Shown: positions 37,772 to 46,378 of the stretch, piece after piece
How positions within the stretch are numbered: position 1 is the first letter of the stretch
Layout of the letters: every line of letters starts with the position of its first letter
Assembly (NCBI GenBank): GCA_017934525.1
Contig: JAGBJJ010000054.1
Span: 1 to 64,000, forward strand
Source: Prevotella sp.
GTDB taxonomy: Bacteria; Bacteroidota; Bacteroidia; Bacteroidales; Bacteroidaceae
Reading direction: 5' to 3'
Length of the DNA: 64,000 bases
Program-made: the position numbers and the translations under genes
The notes under the pieces: generated by a model
What the model was told of the DNA's origin: nothing
Database searches by the model: none
Seen by the model: only the letters and a program-made list of their open reading frames with translations

Positions 37772-38478
37772 ATCTTGTCTTGTTCTATTTCTTGTTCGTC
37801 AAGCCACGCCTGGAAGCCTTCGAGCGTCAGACACTCGTCGAGGCTCACTTCGCCCACCCTGGTACGGCAGAGGGCGGTGAGATAGGCACCCGACTTCAGA
37901 GCCTCGCCGATGTCGCGCGCCAAGGCCCTGATGTAGGTGCCCTTGCCGCATACCACCCTGATCGACATGCGCATCGTCACGGCGTCGAAATCCGTCAGTT
38001 CTATCTCGTCTATACGCAGGGTCTTCGCCTTCAGCTCCACCTGCTCGCCACGACGCGCCAGCTTGTAGGCACGGTCGCCGCCAATGTTGCAAGCCGAATA
38101 GACGGGCGGCACCTGCTGTATCTCACCCACAAAGCGGGGCAGCGTCTGCAGGATGAGCTCGCGGGTGATGTGACCCGTCGGGTAGGTCTTGTCCACCGGA
38201 TGCTCCATGTCGTAACTCGGCGTGGTGGCACCCAGCTGCAGCGTGGCCGTATACTCCTTGGTGGCATACTGCAGCTCTTCTATGCGCTTGGTGGCCTTGC
38301 CCGTGCAGAGAATAAGCACACCCGTGGCCAATGGGTCGAGCGTGCCGGCATGACCCGTCTTCAGACGCTTCACGTGCAGACGACGCGACAGGCGGGTGCG
38401 CACGTAGGCTAACGCTCCGAATGAGGTCATGCCGTAGGGCTTGTTGATATAGAGTATTTCTCCTTCGTGAAAATTCAT
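37768..38478 (-). CDS. truB: tRNA pseudouridine-55 synthase
   Basis: 236 residues with the catalytic Asp48 in GHAGTLDPLATGVL and the conserved INKPYGMTSF start. Further motifs include QVPPVYSA and CGKGTYIRALARDIGE. It converts U55 of the T-loop to pseudouridine in most tRNAs. It overlaps queA by four bases and is separated from uppP by an 89-bp heptanucleotide array that occupies the entire intergenic space. Shorter than E. coli TruB (314) because it lacks most of the C-terminal PUA extension, as is usual in Bacteroidota. Confidence 0.96.
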   Translation of the reverse strand: MNFHEGEILYINKPYGMTSFGALAYVRTRLSRRLHVKRLKTGHAGTLDPLATGVLILCTGKATKRIEELQYATKEYTATLQLGATTPSYDMEHPVDKTYPTGHITRELILQTLPRFVGEIQQVPPVYSACNIGGDRAYKLARRGEQVELKAKTLRIDEIELTDFDAVTMRMSIRVVCGKGTYIRALARDIGEALKSGAYLTALCRTRVGEVSLDECLTLEGFQAWLDEQEIEQDKI

Positions 38479-38567
38479 TTTGACTTTAGGCTTTTGACTT
38501 TAGACTTTGGACCTTAGACTTTAGACTTTTGACCTTAGACCTTAGACTTTAGACCTTAGACTTTAGA
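38479..38567. repeat. Heptanucleotide array (GACYTTA), uppP-truB spacer
   Basis: About twelve 7-bp units of GACTTTA, GACCTTA, GACTTTT and similar fill the whole gap between the truB start and the uppP stop. The same heptamer recurs at 47158, 48836 and, inverted, 49457. Confidence 0.9.
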
Positions 38568-39368
38568 CTATATGAGGCTGGTGACTATGGTGATGAGGCC
38601 GGCTATGGCACAATATAGGCCGAAATATACTAACTTGCCTCTCTTTACGATGCTCAGCATCCACTTGCAGGCTATGCAGCCGCTGACAAAGGCGGCGGTG
38701 AATCCTATGCTTAGTGGTATTGCTTCGATGTCTCTGAATACGGCTTCGCCGTTCAGGGCTTTCAGCACGTCGAGCAAGGCCTCGCCTAAAATGGGCGGGA
38801 TGACCATGAGAAACGAAAACTGCGCCAGCGTCTCTTTCTTGTTGCCTAAAAGCAGACCCGTGGCTATGGTGCTGCCTGAACGCGACAGGCCGGGCAACAC
38901 GGCACAGGCCTGGGCCACGCCGATGATGAAGGCGTCTCTCAGCGACAGACGCTCTTTCTGACGGGGCTTGGCATAGTAGCTGAAGATGAGCAGCGCTGAC
39001 GTCAGCAGCAGACTGCAGCCCACTACAAGCAGCCCCGACCCGAAAATGGCCTCTACCTGGTCTTTGAAGAATATGCCCACAATGCCCACGGGAATCATCG
39101 ACACCAGGATGTTGAACACGTACTTCGTCTCGTCGTTTAGCTGGCACTTAAACAGTCCGCGCAAAATCCAGTCGATCTCGCTCCACAAGACGACCAGCGT
39201 AGAGAGCACCGTGGCCACATGCACGGCCACTGTGAACGCCAGATTGTCGGCACCGTCGTCCATACCGAACAGTGCCTGACCGATGGCCAGATGGCCGCTG
39301 CTGCTGACGGGCAGATACTCCGTCAGCCCCTGAATGATACCCAGTATCAGTGCTTGCAACCAGTCCAT
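38568..39368 (-). CDS. uppP: Undecaprenyl-diphosphatase (BacA/UppP type)
   Basis: 266 residues, strongly hydrophobic with about eight membrane segments. The two BacA motifs are present: [16 protein letters not shown] (about 16-31) and [12 protein letters not shown] (about 158-169). It regenerates undecaprenyl phosphate at the membrane for peptidoglycan and other envelope polymers and can confer bacitracin tolerance. Its ATG directly abuts the DUF3098 stop codon, so the two are co-translated or coupled. The order ftsX, DUF3098, uppP, truB, queA is a frequent Bacteroidota arrangement. Confidence 0.96.
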   Translation of the reverse strand: MDWLQALILGIIQGLTEYLPVSSSGHLAIGQALFGMDDGADNLAFTVAVHVATVLSTLVVLWSEIDWILRGLFKCQLNDETKYVFNILVSMIPVGIVGIFFKDQVEAIFGSGLLVVGCSLLLTSALLIFSYYAKPRQKERLSLRDAFIIGVAQACAVLPGLSRSGSTIATGLLLGNKKETLAQFSFLMVIPPILGEALLDVLKALNGEAVFRDIEAIPLSIGFTAAFVSGCIACKWMLSIVKRGKLVYFGLYCAIAGLITIVTSLI

Positions 39369-39596
39369 CTACTCGTCTTTTGGTTTGTGCACAACGGCGT
39401 AAATCATCGACACGAAGCCGAAGAGGCACACCATGGGTGCCACCTTGATGCGGCGTGCGCTGAATATGTCGGGGTTGTAGGCATCTTCAGCAGAGCCTGC
39501 TCCCCCCATCAGTATAAACCCGATGATGACTATCAGCATGCCCACGCCCAACAGGATGAAGTTCATCCGTCCGAAAGCAAAATTCTTTTTATCCAT
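39369..39596 (-). CDS. DUF3098 small membrane protein
   Basis: 75 residues with two predicted membrane helices (NFILLGVGMLIVIIGFILM at about 12-30 and APMVCLFGFVSMIYAVV at about 53-69) joined by a polar loop containing YNPDIFSARRI. This is the DUF3098 pattern. Function is unknown; the fixed position between ftsX and uppP suggests a cell-envelope or division-related role. No gap separates it from uppP. Confidence 0.9.
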   Translation of the reverse strand: MDKKNFAFGRMNFILLGVGMLIVIIGFILMGGAGSAEDAYNPDIFSARRIKVAPMVCLFGFVSMIYAVVHKPKDE

Positions 39597-39658
39597 GTGT
39601 ATATATGTTTTTTAGGAGTCGAGGAGTAAGGAAGATGAGCACATCTCATTGTTACTCA

Positions 39659-40546
39659 TTACTGATTATACAGTTCTCCGGCCCTCATCCTGAGGAACTT
39701 GTTCACCGACAAGAGCGTGCAGAGCAGCATGATGATGAAGCCGAAGAAGAACACGCTGGCCGCCGTGATGATGAGCTCCGGGTAGGAGATGATGTCCTCG
39801 GCCCCCGGCTGATAGCGGTAGATGGCGTATACCACGCCGCCAAGCACGCCGCAGGCCAGCAGCGCGGCCAGCAGCCCCACCACGATGGAGTTGCGCAGGA
39901 AGGGGTTGCGTATGAACGACCACTTCGCCCCCACGAGCTTCATGGTGTGTATGGTGAAGCGCCGGGCGTAGATGCTCAGCCTGACGGAGTTGCTCACCAA
40001 GGCGTAGCACACGAAGATGAGCAGCCCTGCCAGCACCAGCAGAATCATGTTGATGCGATGCAGGTTGCGGTTTACGTCGTCTATCTGGTCTTCCTGATAG
40101 GCCACGTCAGTCACCTGCCGCTTGTTCTTCAGCAGCAGCGCGGTAATCATCTTCAGCGAGTCGCCGTTGGCGTAGTCGCTCATCACCTGCATCTCGAGCA
40201 TGGCCGCAAAGGGGTTGGTGCCCACAAACTCCGAGGGGTCGCTGCCCAAGGCCTCGGTGCCCTCCTTGAGCGCCTGCTCCTTGCTGATGTAAGTCACCTG
40301 CTTGGCATAGGGCTGCTGCTGCAGGCGGCGGCCCAGAGCCTGTCCGTCGGCCACGGTGACACTGTCGCCCAGCATCAGCGTGACGGTCATGTTCTCACGC
40401 ACATAGTTTGACAAGTTGTGGGCGGTGAGCACCGACAGCACCACCAACCCCAACAGAATCAGCACCATGGTGGTGCTGATACACAAAGTGACGACCTGCA
40501 TGCCATGGCGGCGGCCGGTCTGACTGTTTTTCTTCTTCATTAGCAT
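39659..40546 (-). CDS. ftsX: Cell division permease-like protein FtsX
   Basis: 295 residues from ATG 40546 (MLMKKKNSQ); ATG 40540 is equally possible, while the longer frame begins only with TTG at 40564. The topology is FtsX-like: one N-terminal membrane helix, a periplasmic domain (about 45-165, containing VTYISKEQALKEGTEALG), then three membrane helices (FtsX C-terminal domain with AGLLIFVCYALVSNSVRLSI and MKLVGAKWSFIRNPFLRN). With FtsE it links division to peptidoglycan hydrolase control. ftsE is not in the window. A TACCTTTG box lies 27 bp upstream. Confidence 0.93.
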   Translation of the reverse strand: MLMKKKNSQTGRRHGMQVVTLCISTTMVLILLGLVVLSVLTAHNLSNYVRENMTVTLMLGDSVTVADGQALGRRLQQQPYAKQVTYISKEQALKEGTEALGSDPSEFVGTNPFAAMLEMQVMSDYANGDSLKMITALLLKNKRQVTDVAYQEDQIDDVNRNLHRINMILLVLAGLLIFVCYALVSNSVRLSIYARRFTIHTMKLVGAKWSFIRNPFLRNSIVVGLLAALLACGVLGGVVYAIYRYQPGAEDIISYPELIITAASVFFFGFIIMLLCTLLSVNKFLRMRAGELYNQ

Positions 40547-40572
40547 AAAGGCATACCATGCCAATTTGCTTG

Positions 40573-40580
40573 CAAAGGTA
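40573..40580 (-). promoter_or_regulatory. ftsX promoter -7 box (TACCTTTG)
   Basis: Minus-strand TACCTTTG, giving a leader of about 20-27 nt before the chosen ftsX start and excluding the TTG at 40564 as a normal start. No good -33 element. Confidence 0.6.
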
Positions 40581-40698
40581 CTAAAAAGTTGGGAGTATGT
40601 GTGCAGGTGCGGGGTGTTATCCGCTGCCGATTAACATTTTTTATTCTTTCTGCCGCAAATTACTCGCGCCCCCGCGCCTCCAACTGCCAACTTTTTAG

Positions 40699-40706
40699 TA
40701 CCTTTG
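40699..40706 (+). promoter_or_regulatory. Radical SAM gene promoter -7 box (TACCTTTG)
   Basis: The box ends only 8 bp before the ATG at 40715, so the mRNA would be leaderless or have a few nucleotides at most. No good -33 element. Confidence 0.6.
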
Positions 40707-40714
40707 CGCCCACT

Positions 40715-41479
40715 ATGAGCACAATTATCTATCCTTCGCCCATCTTCGGGCCCGTACATAGCCGCCGACTGGGCGTCTCGCTGGGCATCAACCTGTTGCC
40801 TGCCGACGGCAAGGTATGCACCTTTGACTGCATCTATTGTGAGTGCGGCTTCAATGCCGACCGCCGCCCTGCGCTGCCCATGCCTACGCGTGAACAAGTG
40901 CGCCAGGCTCTGGAGGCCCGCCTGCAGGACATGCTGCAGAACGGCCCCACGCCCGACGTGCTGACGTTTGCTGGCAACGGCGAGCCCACGGCCAACCCTG
41001 CCTTTCCTGAGATTATCGACGACACACTGCGCCTGCGCGACCAGTATTTCCCGCAGGCCAAGGTGTCGGTACTGAGCAACTCTACGCTGGCGGGACGCCC
41101 TGCCGTACACGACGCGCTGATGAGGGTCGACAACAACATCCTGAAGCTCGACACCGTCGACAGCGCCTTCATCAACAAGGTCGACCGCCCCACGGGCCAC
41201 TACGACGTGGCGGCCATCATCGACAGCATGAAGTGCTTCCGGGGCCACGTCATCATCCAGACCATGTTCCTCAAGGGCGACGGCCTCGACAACACCACCG
41301 ACGCCTATGTGGAGCCTTGGCTGCAGGCCATCAGGGAGATAGGCCCGCAGGAGGTGATGGTCTACACCATCGACCGCGAGACGCCCGACCGCTCGCTGCG
41401 CAAGGCCACGCGTGCGGAGCTCGACGCCATCGCCGAGCGCGTGCGTGCCCTCGGCATACCCTGCCAGGCCAGCTACTGA
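40715..41479 (+). CDS. Radical SAM protein (COG0731-like)
   Basis: 254 residues from ATG 40715 (MSTIIYPSPIFGPVHSRRLG). The iron-sulfur motif is Cys35-x3-Cys39-x2-Cys42 (CTFDCIYCECGF). TFAGNGEPTANPAFPEII is the SAM-binding GGE-like strand, and VSVLSNSTLAG and MLKLD-type strands follow (ILKLDTVD). Enzymes of this shape cleave SAM to make a 5'-deoxyadenosyl radical; the substrate is unknown. The open frame continues upstream to 40589 but the promoter and family start support 40715. It is a single gene ending in a strong shared terminator. The end ALGIPCQASY adds one more Cys. Confidence 0.85.
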   Translation: MSTIIYPSPIFGPVHSRRLGVSLGINLLPADGKVCTFDCIYCECGFNADRRPALPMPTREQVRQALEARLQDMLQNGPTPDVLTFAGNGEPTANPAFPEIIDDTLRLRDQYFPQAKVSVLSNSTLAGRPAVHDALMRVDNNILKLDTVDSAFINKVDRPTGHYDVAAIIDSMKCFRGHVIIQTMFLKGDGLDNTTDAYVEPWLQAIREIGPQEVMVYTIDRETPDRSLRKATRAELDAIAERVRALGIPCQASY

Positions 41480-41559
41480 CGCTCTCCCCCACCCCCGGCA
41501 TGCGGCGCCTCTGTGCGCTTTGTCTCTGCCCCCGGCATGCGGCGCCTGGCACCACGGCA

Positions 41560-41601
41560 AAGCCCCCGCAAGCAGACAGCAGTCTGTTTGCGGGGGCTTT
41601 T
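41560..41601. terminator. Strong bidirectional terminator
   Basis: A 19-bp near-perfect stem (41560-41578 with 41582-41601, core GCCCCCGC/GCGGGGGC) with A- and T-tracts on both sides serves the converging radical SAM gene and the giant minus-strand gene. Just before it an 18-bp CCCCGGCATGCGGCGCCT unit occurs twice (near 41492 and 41530). Confidence 0.85.
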
Positions 41602-41627
41602 GTGTGTGGCGCGGGCGCCCTGCGGCG

Positions 41628-44600
41628 TCAGCGCACGCTGATGTTCACCGTCTGACGGCCCACCTTCACGATGTAGACGCCTGTGGACACGGGCACTCTG
41701 GTCAGCGCCGAGCCCTCTGCCGTAGCCACGCGTCGGCCGTCGGGGGTGAAGATGCTGACGGCATGCCCTTGGGCGCCGCGCACCATGATGCAACCCTGTC
41801 CGGGCGCGACGGTGGTCACGGTGCCGTCGGCCAGCCGGATGGCACAGGCCACCTGGGTCTCTTCTGAGAGGAGCGACTCGCCCACGCTGTAGACCACGCT
41901 CACCTGATACACATGCTCGCCGTCGGCCACGTTGCAGTCGGTAAACGTCGTGTCGGCGGTGTGGCCCACGAGCTGTCCGTCGCGGTAGACGTTGTAGCCC
42001 TCGATGACGAGCGAGGCCTGGCGGTAGCTGATGTCGTCAATCTGGAAGCCCAGCCCATCGTAGGTAGTCACGTGGACGGCAAAGTATTTGGTTCCCTCGG
42101 GCAGCGCTACGTTATACTCGTTCCACACCAGCCCGCCCTTTACGTTGGGGAAGGTCTCGATGCAGGTGAAGCTCTGCGGCTGTGTGTCGGTGTCAGAGCA
42201 GAGCACCTCGAAGGTTTCAGGATAGTTGCCTGCCAGGCTCTTGGCAAAGAATCTGACGGTTTGCGCCTCGCCCGACAGGAGGGGCGATATGAGCCAGTCG
42301 TCGCTGGCCTTACCGTAGCTGGGCGACGGGTCAAACTGGCACAGGTACTGCACGCCGCTGTGGGCCCGCAGGAACTTGCGTCGCGTCTCGGTCTCAAACT
42401 CCTCGTCGGTGTTGTTGAACACCTCAAAGGCAAACTCCTTGCCGGCATTGGGCACCCAGATGTCGCTGTACTGCATGGTGCCGGCCTTGTCGCCGTCGTA
42501 CACCGTCCACTGCCCTATGCCGTCGAAGATCCACGGCGTGTAGCTCTCGAAGTCGTCGGTCACGTCGGCGCTGGGCAGCTCAGGCGCCGTCCAGCTGAGC
42601 GCGACGCAGCCTGCCGTAGCAGTGGCGGCCAGGTCTGTGGCCACGGGGTAGTCAGGCTTCTGGGTGCGCACGCTGACCGCCGCCGAGGCGTTGTTAGCCG
42701 TGTTCTCGTCGGCCTCATAGTCGACCACGGCCTGCAGCTCCACGTCGCCCTCGGTGACCACCCCCGGCACGTAGCTGAAGCTGAACGTCTGGCTCTGTCC
42801 GACGCCCAGCTGCGTGCCGTCGGCCGAGGCCACCTGCTGCCCGTCGGCCATGAGTCGTGCGGTGAAGGCGGTTGCCAGCATGCTGCCTTGATTCTCCACG
42901 CCTACGGCAATGTTGTTTGCCGCTCCCAGACGCAGCACGACGGGGGCCTGCAGCGTGGCGGCCAGGTCGTGGCTCATCACGTCGCGCACCTGTATGTTGT
43001 CGATGGCCACGCTGGTCTGCGTGTCGTAGCTCGTAGCGCGGAATTTCAGAATGACGTAGCGGGCATCTTTCAGCGGCGTCAGGTCAACATACTCGCGGCG
43101 CCATCCGGGCTCGCCCTCCAGCGTGCTGTAGTCGATGGTGCGCAGCAGCTGGTCGTCGTCGGTAACGGCGCATGCCATCACGTCGAGTCGCACGTTGCTG
43201 CCAGGCTTGGCGTCGTAGTAGAACACCAGCCCGGGGTGCTGTGCGCCGCTAAGGCTGATGCGACCCGAGTTCAGGTAGCCCTGGTCGCCGGCAGCATCGG
43301 CAGCGAAGAAGGCCGATCCGCCGTCGCCGTCCTGGGCGTCCATATAGGTCACCACCCACGACCCGCGGCCCTTGCCCTCAAGCCACCACAGGCGGTTCTC
43401 CAGTCCGCCGTTGGCAAACGAGCAGCTGAAGGGCAGCTGGTAGGGTGTGCCGGCCACCATGCGTGCCGATGCATCGGCATAGCCCTCGCCGCCGGCGCTG
43501 GTGGCCGACACGTAGTAGTAGAGCAGGCTCTGCTGGCCGGTGAGTTGTGCTGTGCGGTCGGTGTAGCTCATCTGGCCGATGTTGGCCACGAGCAGATTGC
43601 CCAGGCGGTCGTACACATTATATTTCAGTGCCGCGGGGTCCACATAGCCGCCATGTATGCCCTCGTTGCCCTCGGGCGCATCCCAGCTGACGGTCACGTC
43701 GGTGCCGTTGTCGCGTATGCGGATGTTCTGCGGCTCCAGGGGCTCGTCGATGCCTATCCAGGCGGCCGCGGCGGCCTCGTCGCCGGCGCCGCTCTCATTA
43801 TAGGCCACCACGCGGTAGCGGTTGGCACCGTTGGGCATGCCCTCGTCGGTGAGGGTCAGCTGCGTGCCGGGTGCTGTGGTGCCGAAGGTCTTCACGAGCG
43901 TCTGCCCGCGGTACACCTCCACCTTCGTCAGCTCTCCGAGGGGCTGGCCGTCGCGATAGGTCGTGGTGGGCGTCGTAAACGCGATGTCGGCCTTCAGCAG
44001 TCCGCCGGCGGCGGGGGTGATGGTCAGCCCCGTGGCGGCGGCGGGAGCCGTGAAGCGCACGCCCTCAATGATGTAGACGTTGTCTACGGTGATGAAGCCC
44101 TGCTCAGCCTCGCTCAGTGCGTGAATGGCCATGCGGTAGTCGCCCGCCTGGCCGACGGTGACGATGTCGCTGTAGGTCAGCGTGTCGGTGTTGTTAAACT
44201 CGTCGGGCTCCAGCATGACGTCGTATTTTCCAGGGTCGCCGCCCTGCCCGAAGCTCACGCCGATTTTCTCCATCTTCGCATCGTCGCTGGCAAAGAAGTC
44301 GAAGCCAATCTTGTAGGTCAGTCCCGGCTCCAGATGCACAGCAGGCGTCAGCAGCCAGTCGTCGGCGTCGCGGTCGCCGGCATAGTAGCGCACACGGCCA
44401 TAGGCATACTCCCATGAGCAGTCATCGTGGTTGGCGTCAATCACGGTGAAGAGACTGAAGCCCTGACTGGTGGCAAAGTCCTCCGTCCACGGTGCTGTGA
44501 GTCCCTCGCCCGCCGCCACGCTGTTTGAGCGGCCGCTGCGGCTGGTCTGCGCCCCGTTGACGGCCGCCACCTCGTAGTAGTAGACGGTGAGCTGCGCCTC

Positions 44601-46145
44601 GGGCAGCGTCTCGGCGAACGAGGTCTGACTGATGCCCTCGGCCACGCGCACGGCGCCGGGATAGCGCGTTACGTTGTAGGTCAGCCGGTCGGCGTCAACA
44701 TAGCCGCCGTGTTCTCCGGCAGCGGGTGCCGTCCACGTCAGCGTGGCCAGCCGTGTGTCGTCGTCGATGGCGAGCACGATGTCGGCCGGGGCCTCAGGCA
44801 CGTCGGCGCCCACCCACAGCTGAATGGTAGCGGCGGGACTGCTGCCCTGAGCGTTGCCTGCCGTCACGCTGATGGTGTTGTCGCCGTCCTCCAGCGTCAC
44901 CGTCTCCTCAACCTTCGCGCCGGCCTCCGTCTGGCCTTTGGCCACCACGCTGCCGTTAGCCGCAATGCTGTAGTTGAGCGTGCCCTCCAGCGGGTCGCCG
45001 CCATATGTCAACGTGGGTGCGGTGAAGCTCACGGTGCCCTGCGTGCGGCCGTCGGCGAAGTCGGCGGCCAGGTCGTCCACGGCGGCGGGGGCGTCGTCGG
45101 CAGCGGCGGGTGCAGCCACCCACATGCCCACAATCTCCTCGCCGTCGTCGAACTCAGCCACCAGCCGTGCCTCGCCCGTCGCGGTGTCGACGGTATAGAG
45201 GGCCGACGTGCCGTCGGCCAGCTGTGCAGCCCAGTAGAGGTCGCCCGTCTTGGGGTCGAAGGCGGCACTCTGCAGGTAGTTGGCGGGGGTGACGCCCAGC
45301 TCGCCCACCTCCTCGGCGTCGCCCGTGTCAGTGTCGAAGAGGTAGAGCATGCCGTCGAGACCAATGCCATAGGTCTCGCCCTCGTCGTTGCAGGCCAGGG
45401 CCATCACCTTGGCGTCGAGTCCGCTGCCGGTGTGGTAGCGGTAGCCGCCCATATCCTCTATGTCGATGCAGTCGAAGACGTAGGCCTCGTCGTCGTCGCT
45501 CCAGAAGATGCCGTACACCTGGTCGTCGGCGGGGTTCCATGCCAGCGTCACGGCCACGCAGTCGTCGTCGGCCTCCTGCTCGGTGGTCATCTCCCAGGTC
45601 GTCATGTCATACTGGTAGAAGGTGACGTAGCGCTCGCCACCGTACGTGTAGTGGTTGACGAAGCTGTACACGCCGTCTTTCACGTAGGCTCCGCCGTTGG
45701 CATAGAGCTTGTTGTCGAGTGCCACCTCTTTCGACTCTATGCCGGCGGCAGTGGCCGTAAACGAATAGATGCCGTAGGGGCGGGGCAGCAGCTCTGACCA
45801 CTCTTCCCACGAGCGGCGGTAGATGAGGCTGCCGCATATCTCAGTGCCGGCGGCCGTGCGTGCCAGCACACGGGCCGGCGCGGGCCGGCGGCTCATGTAG
45901 CCGGGCGTCGGGGCCTCATAGCGTTTCAGCACTCCGCGGCCGCGGCTGTCCCTGGCGGGCGTCAGGTGCCGGTCGGCCGTCGACTGGTGTTTCATTTTCT
46001 GCCTGGCGAAGGCAGGAGTGTGTGCGAAGCCCGGAGCCGTCTTCACCGCCTCCTGGGCGCCGAGCGTGGTGGGCAGCCACAGCAGCAGGGCTGCCGCTGC
46101 CCGAAGAATCATTTGTGTTCTCATTGCGTTTAGGTTTTTACTCAT
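41628..46145 (-). CDS. Giant secreted adhesin-like protein, paralogue of the one at 2443
   Basis: 1505 residues; start ATG 46145, or ATG 46124 (MRTQMILRAAAALLLWLP) with a tighter signal peptide ending LGAQ. Architecture repeats that of the 2443-7050 protein: an N-terminal beta-propeller-like region (GVYSFVNHYTYGG ... GDLYWAAQLADGTSALY), FnIII-like modules, choice-of-anchor J-like modules (WTEDFATSQGFSLF), a CARDB-like segment (RLGAANNIAVGVENQG) and a final beta module. Its C-terminus (FTPDGRRV ... VSTGVYIVKVGRQTVNISVR) is a different, longer sorting-type tail from the short GKK tails near 1-17 kb. Base composition is visibly richer in GC. Surface attachment and ligand binding are inferred; no enzyme motif seen. 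Confidence 0.8.
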   Translation of the reverse strand: MSKNLNAMRTQMILRAAAALLLWLPTTLGAQEAVKTAPGFAHTPAFARQKMKHQSTADRHLTPARDSRGRGVLKRYEAPTPGYMSRRPAPARVLARTAAGTEICGSLIYRRSWEEWSELLPRPYGIYSFTATAAGIESKEVALDNKLYANGGAYVKDGVYSFVNHYTYGGERYVTFYQYDMTTWEMTTEQEADDDCVAVTLAWNPADDQVYGIFWSDDDEAYVFDCIDIEDMGGYRYHTGSGLDAKVMALACNDEGETYGIGLDGMLYLFDTDTGDAEEVGELGVTPANYLQSAAFDPKTGDLYWAAQLADGTSALYTVDTATGEARLVAEFDDGEEIVGMWVAAPAAADDAPAAVDDLAADFADGRTQGTVSFTAPTLTYGGDPLEGTLNYSIAANGSVVAKGQTEAGAKVEETVTLEDGDNTISVTAGNAQGSSPAATIQLWVGADVPEAPADIVLAIDDDTRLATLTWTAPAAGEHGGYVDADRLTYNVTRYPGAVRVAEGISQTSFAETLPEAQLTVYYYEVAAVNGAQTSRSGRSNSVAAGEGLTAPWTEDFATSQGFSLFTVIDANHDDCSWEYAYGRVRYYAGDRDADDWLLTPAVHLEPGLTYKIGFDFFASDDAKMEKIGVSFGQGGDPGKYDVMLEPDEFNNTDTLTYSDIVTVGQAGDYRMAIHALSEAEQGFITVDNVYIIEGVRFTAPAAATGLTITPAAGGLLKADIAFTTPTTTYRDGQPLGELTKVEVYRGQTLVKTFGTTAPGTQLTLTDEGMPNGANRYRVVAYNESGAGDEAAAAAWIGIDEPLEPQNIRIRDNGTDVTVSWDAPEGNEGIHGGYVDPAALKYNVYDRLGNLLVANIGQMSYTDRTAQLTGQQSLLYYYVSATSAGGEGYADASARMVAGTPYQLPFSCSFANGGLENRLWWLEGKGRGSWVVTYMDAQDGDGGSAFFAADAAGDQGYLNSGRISLSGAQHPGLVFYYDAKPGSNVRLDVMACAVTDDDQLLRTIDYSTLEGEPGWRREYVDLTPLKDARYVILKFRATSYDTQTSVAIDNIQVRDVMSHDLAATLQAPVVLRLGAANNIAVGVENQGSMLATAFTARLMADGQQVASADGTQLGVGQSQTFSFSYVPGVVTEGDVELQAVVDYEADENTANNASAAVSVRTQKPDYPVATDLAATATAGCVALSWTAPELPSADVTDDFESYTPWIFDGIGQWTVYDGDKAGTMQYSDIWVPNAGKEFAFEVFNNTDEEFETETRRKFLRAHSGVQYLCQFDPSPSYGKASDDWLISPLLSGEAQTVRFFAKSLAGNYPETFEVLCSDTDTQPQSFTCIETFPNVKGGLVWNEYNVALPEGTKYFAVHVTTYDGLGFQIDDISYRQASLVIEGYNVYRDGQLVGHTADTTFTDCNVADGEHVYQVSVVYSVGESLLSEETQVACAIRLADGTVTTVAPGQGCIMVRGAQGHAVSIFTPDGRRVATAEGSALTRVPVSTGVYIVKVGRQTVNISVR

Positions 46146-46165
46146 GCATTTCTTTTTTTAGACTG

Positions 46166-46173
46166 CAAAAGTA
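46166..46173 (-). promoter_or_regulatory. Promoter -7 box (TACTTTTG) for the giant adhesin-like gene
   Basis: Minus-strand TACTTTTG 21 bp before ATG 46145. A short leader would favour use of the ATG at 46145 or 46124 without distinguishing them. Confidence 0.55.
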
Positions 46174-46275
46174 ATAAAAATCCATGAAACAGACAATTCT
46201 TCCGGCGTTTTTTGTCCTGCGCTGCTGCGGAAATTAACTTTTTAACTATTTAACCATTTTGCAGGAGAATGAAAG

Positions 46276-46323
46276 AAAAAAACGAATCTGGCGCAGTCGG
46301 TTGACTCTTCAGATTCGTTTTTT
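46276..46323 (-). terminator. lpxA terminator
   Basis: Stem AAAAACGAATCTG / CAGATTCGTTTTT (outer limits 46276-46323) with T-run on the minus strand, 55 bp after the lpxA stop. A matching A-tract makes it potentially bidirectional. Confidence 0.8.
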
Positions 46324-46378
46324 GTCGCGGGACGCAGTATCCACGACAGGAGTCTGGGGCAGCGCGCCGCCCCCAGAC

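Larger units (their letters stand above)
40572..40707. repeat. Perfect 21-bp inverted repeat carrying both divergent promoters
   Basis: Positions 40572-40592 are the exact reverse complement of 40687-40707. Each arm contains TAGTACCTTTGC, the -7 box of one of the two divergent genes, and about 94 bp separate them. The intervening sequence is not palindromic. Confidence 0.9.

Noticed and set aside
40589..40714. Longer N-terminus of the radical SAM protein
   Set aside because: The promoter -7 box at 40699 lies inside the extension and family members begin near IIYPSPIFGPVHSRR.
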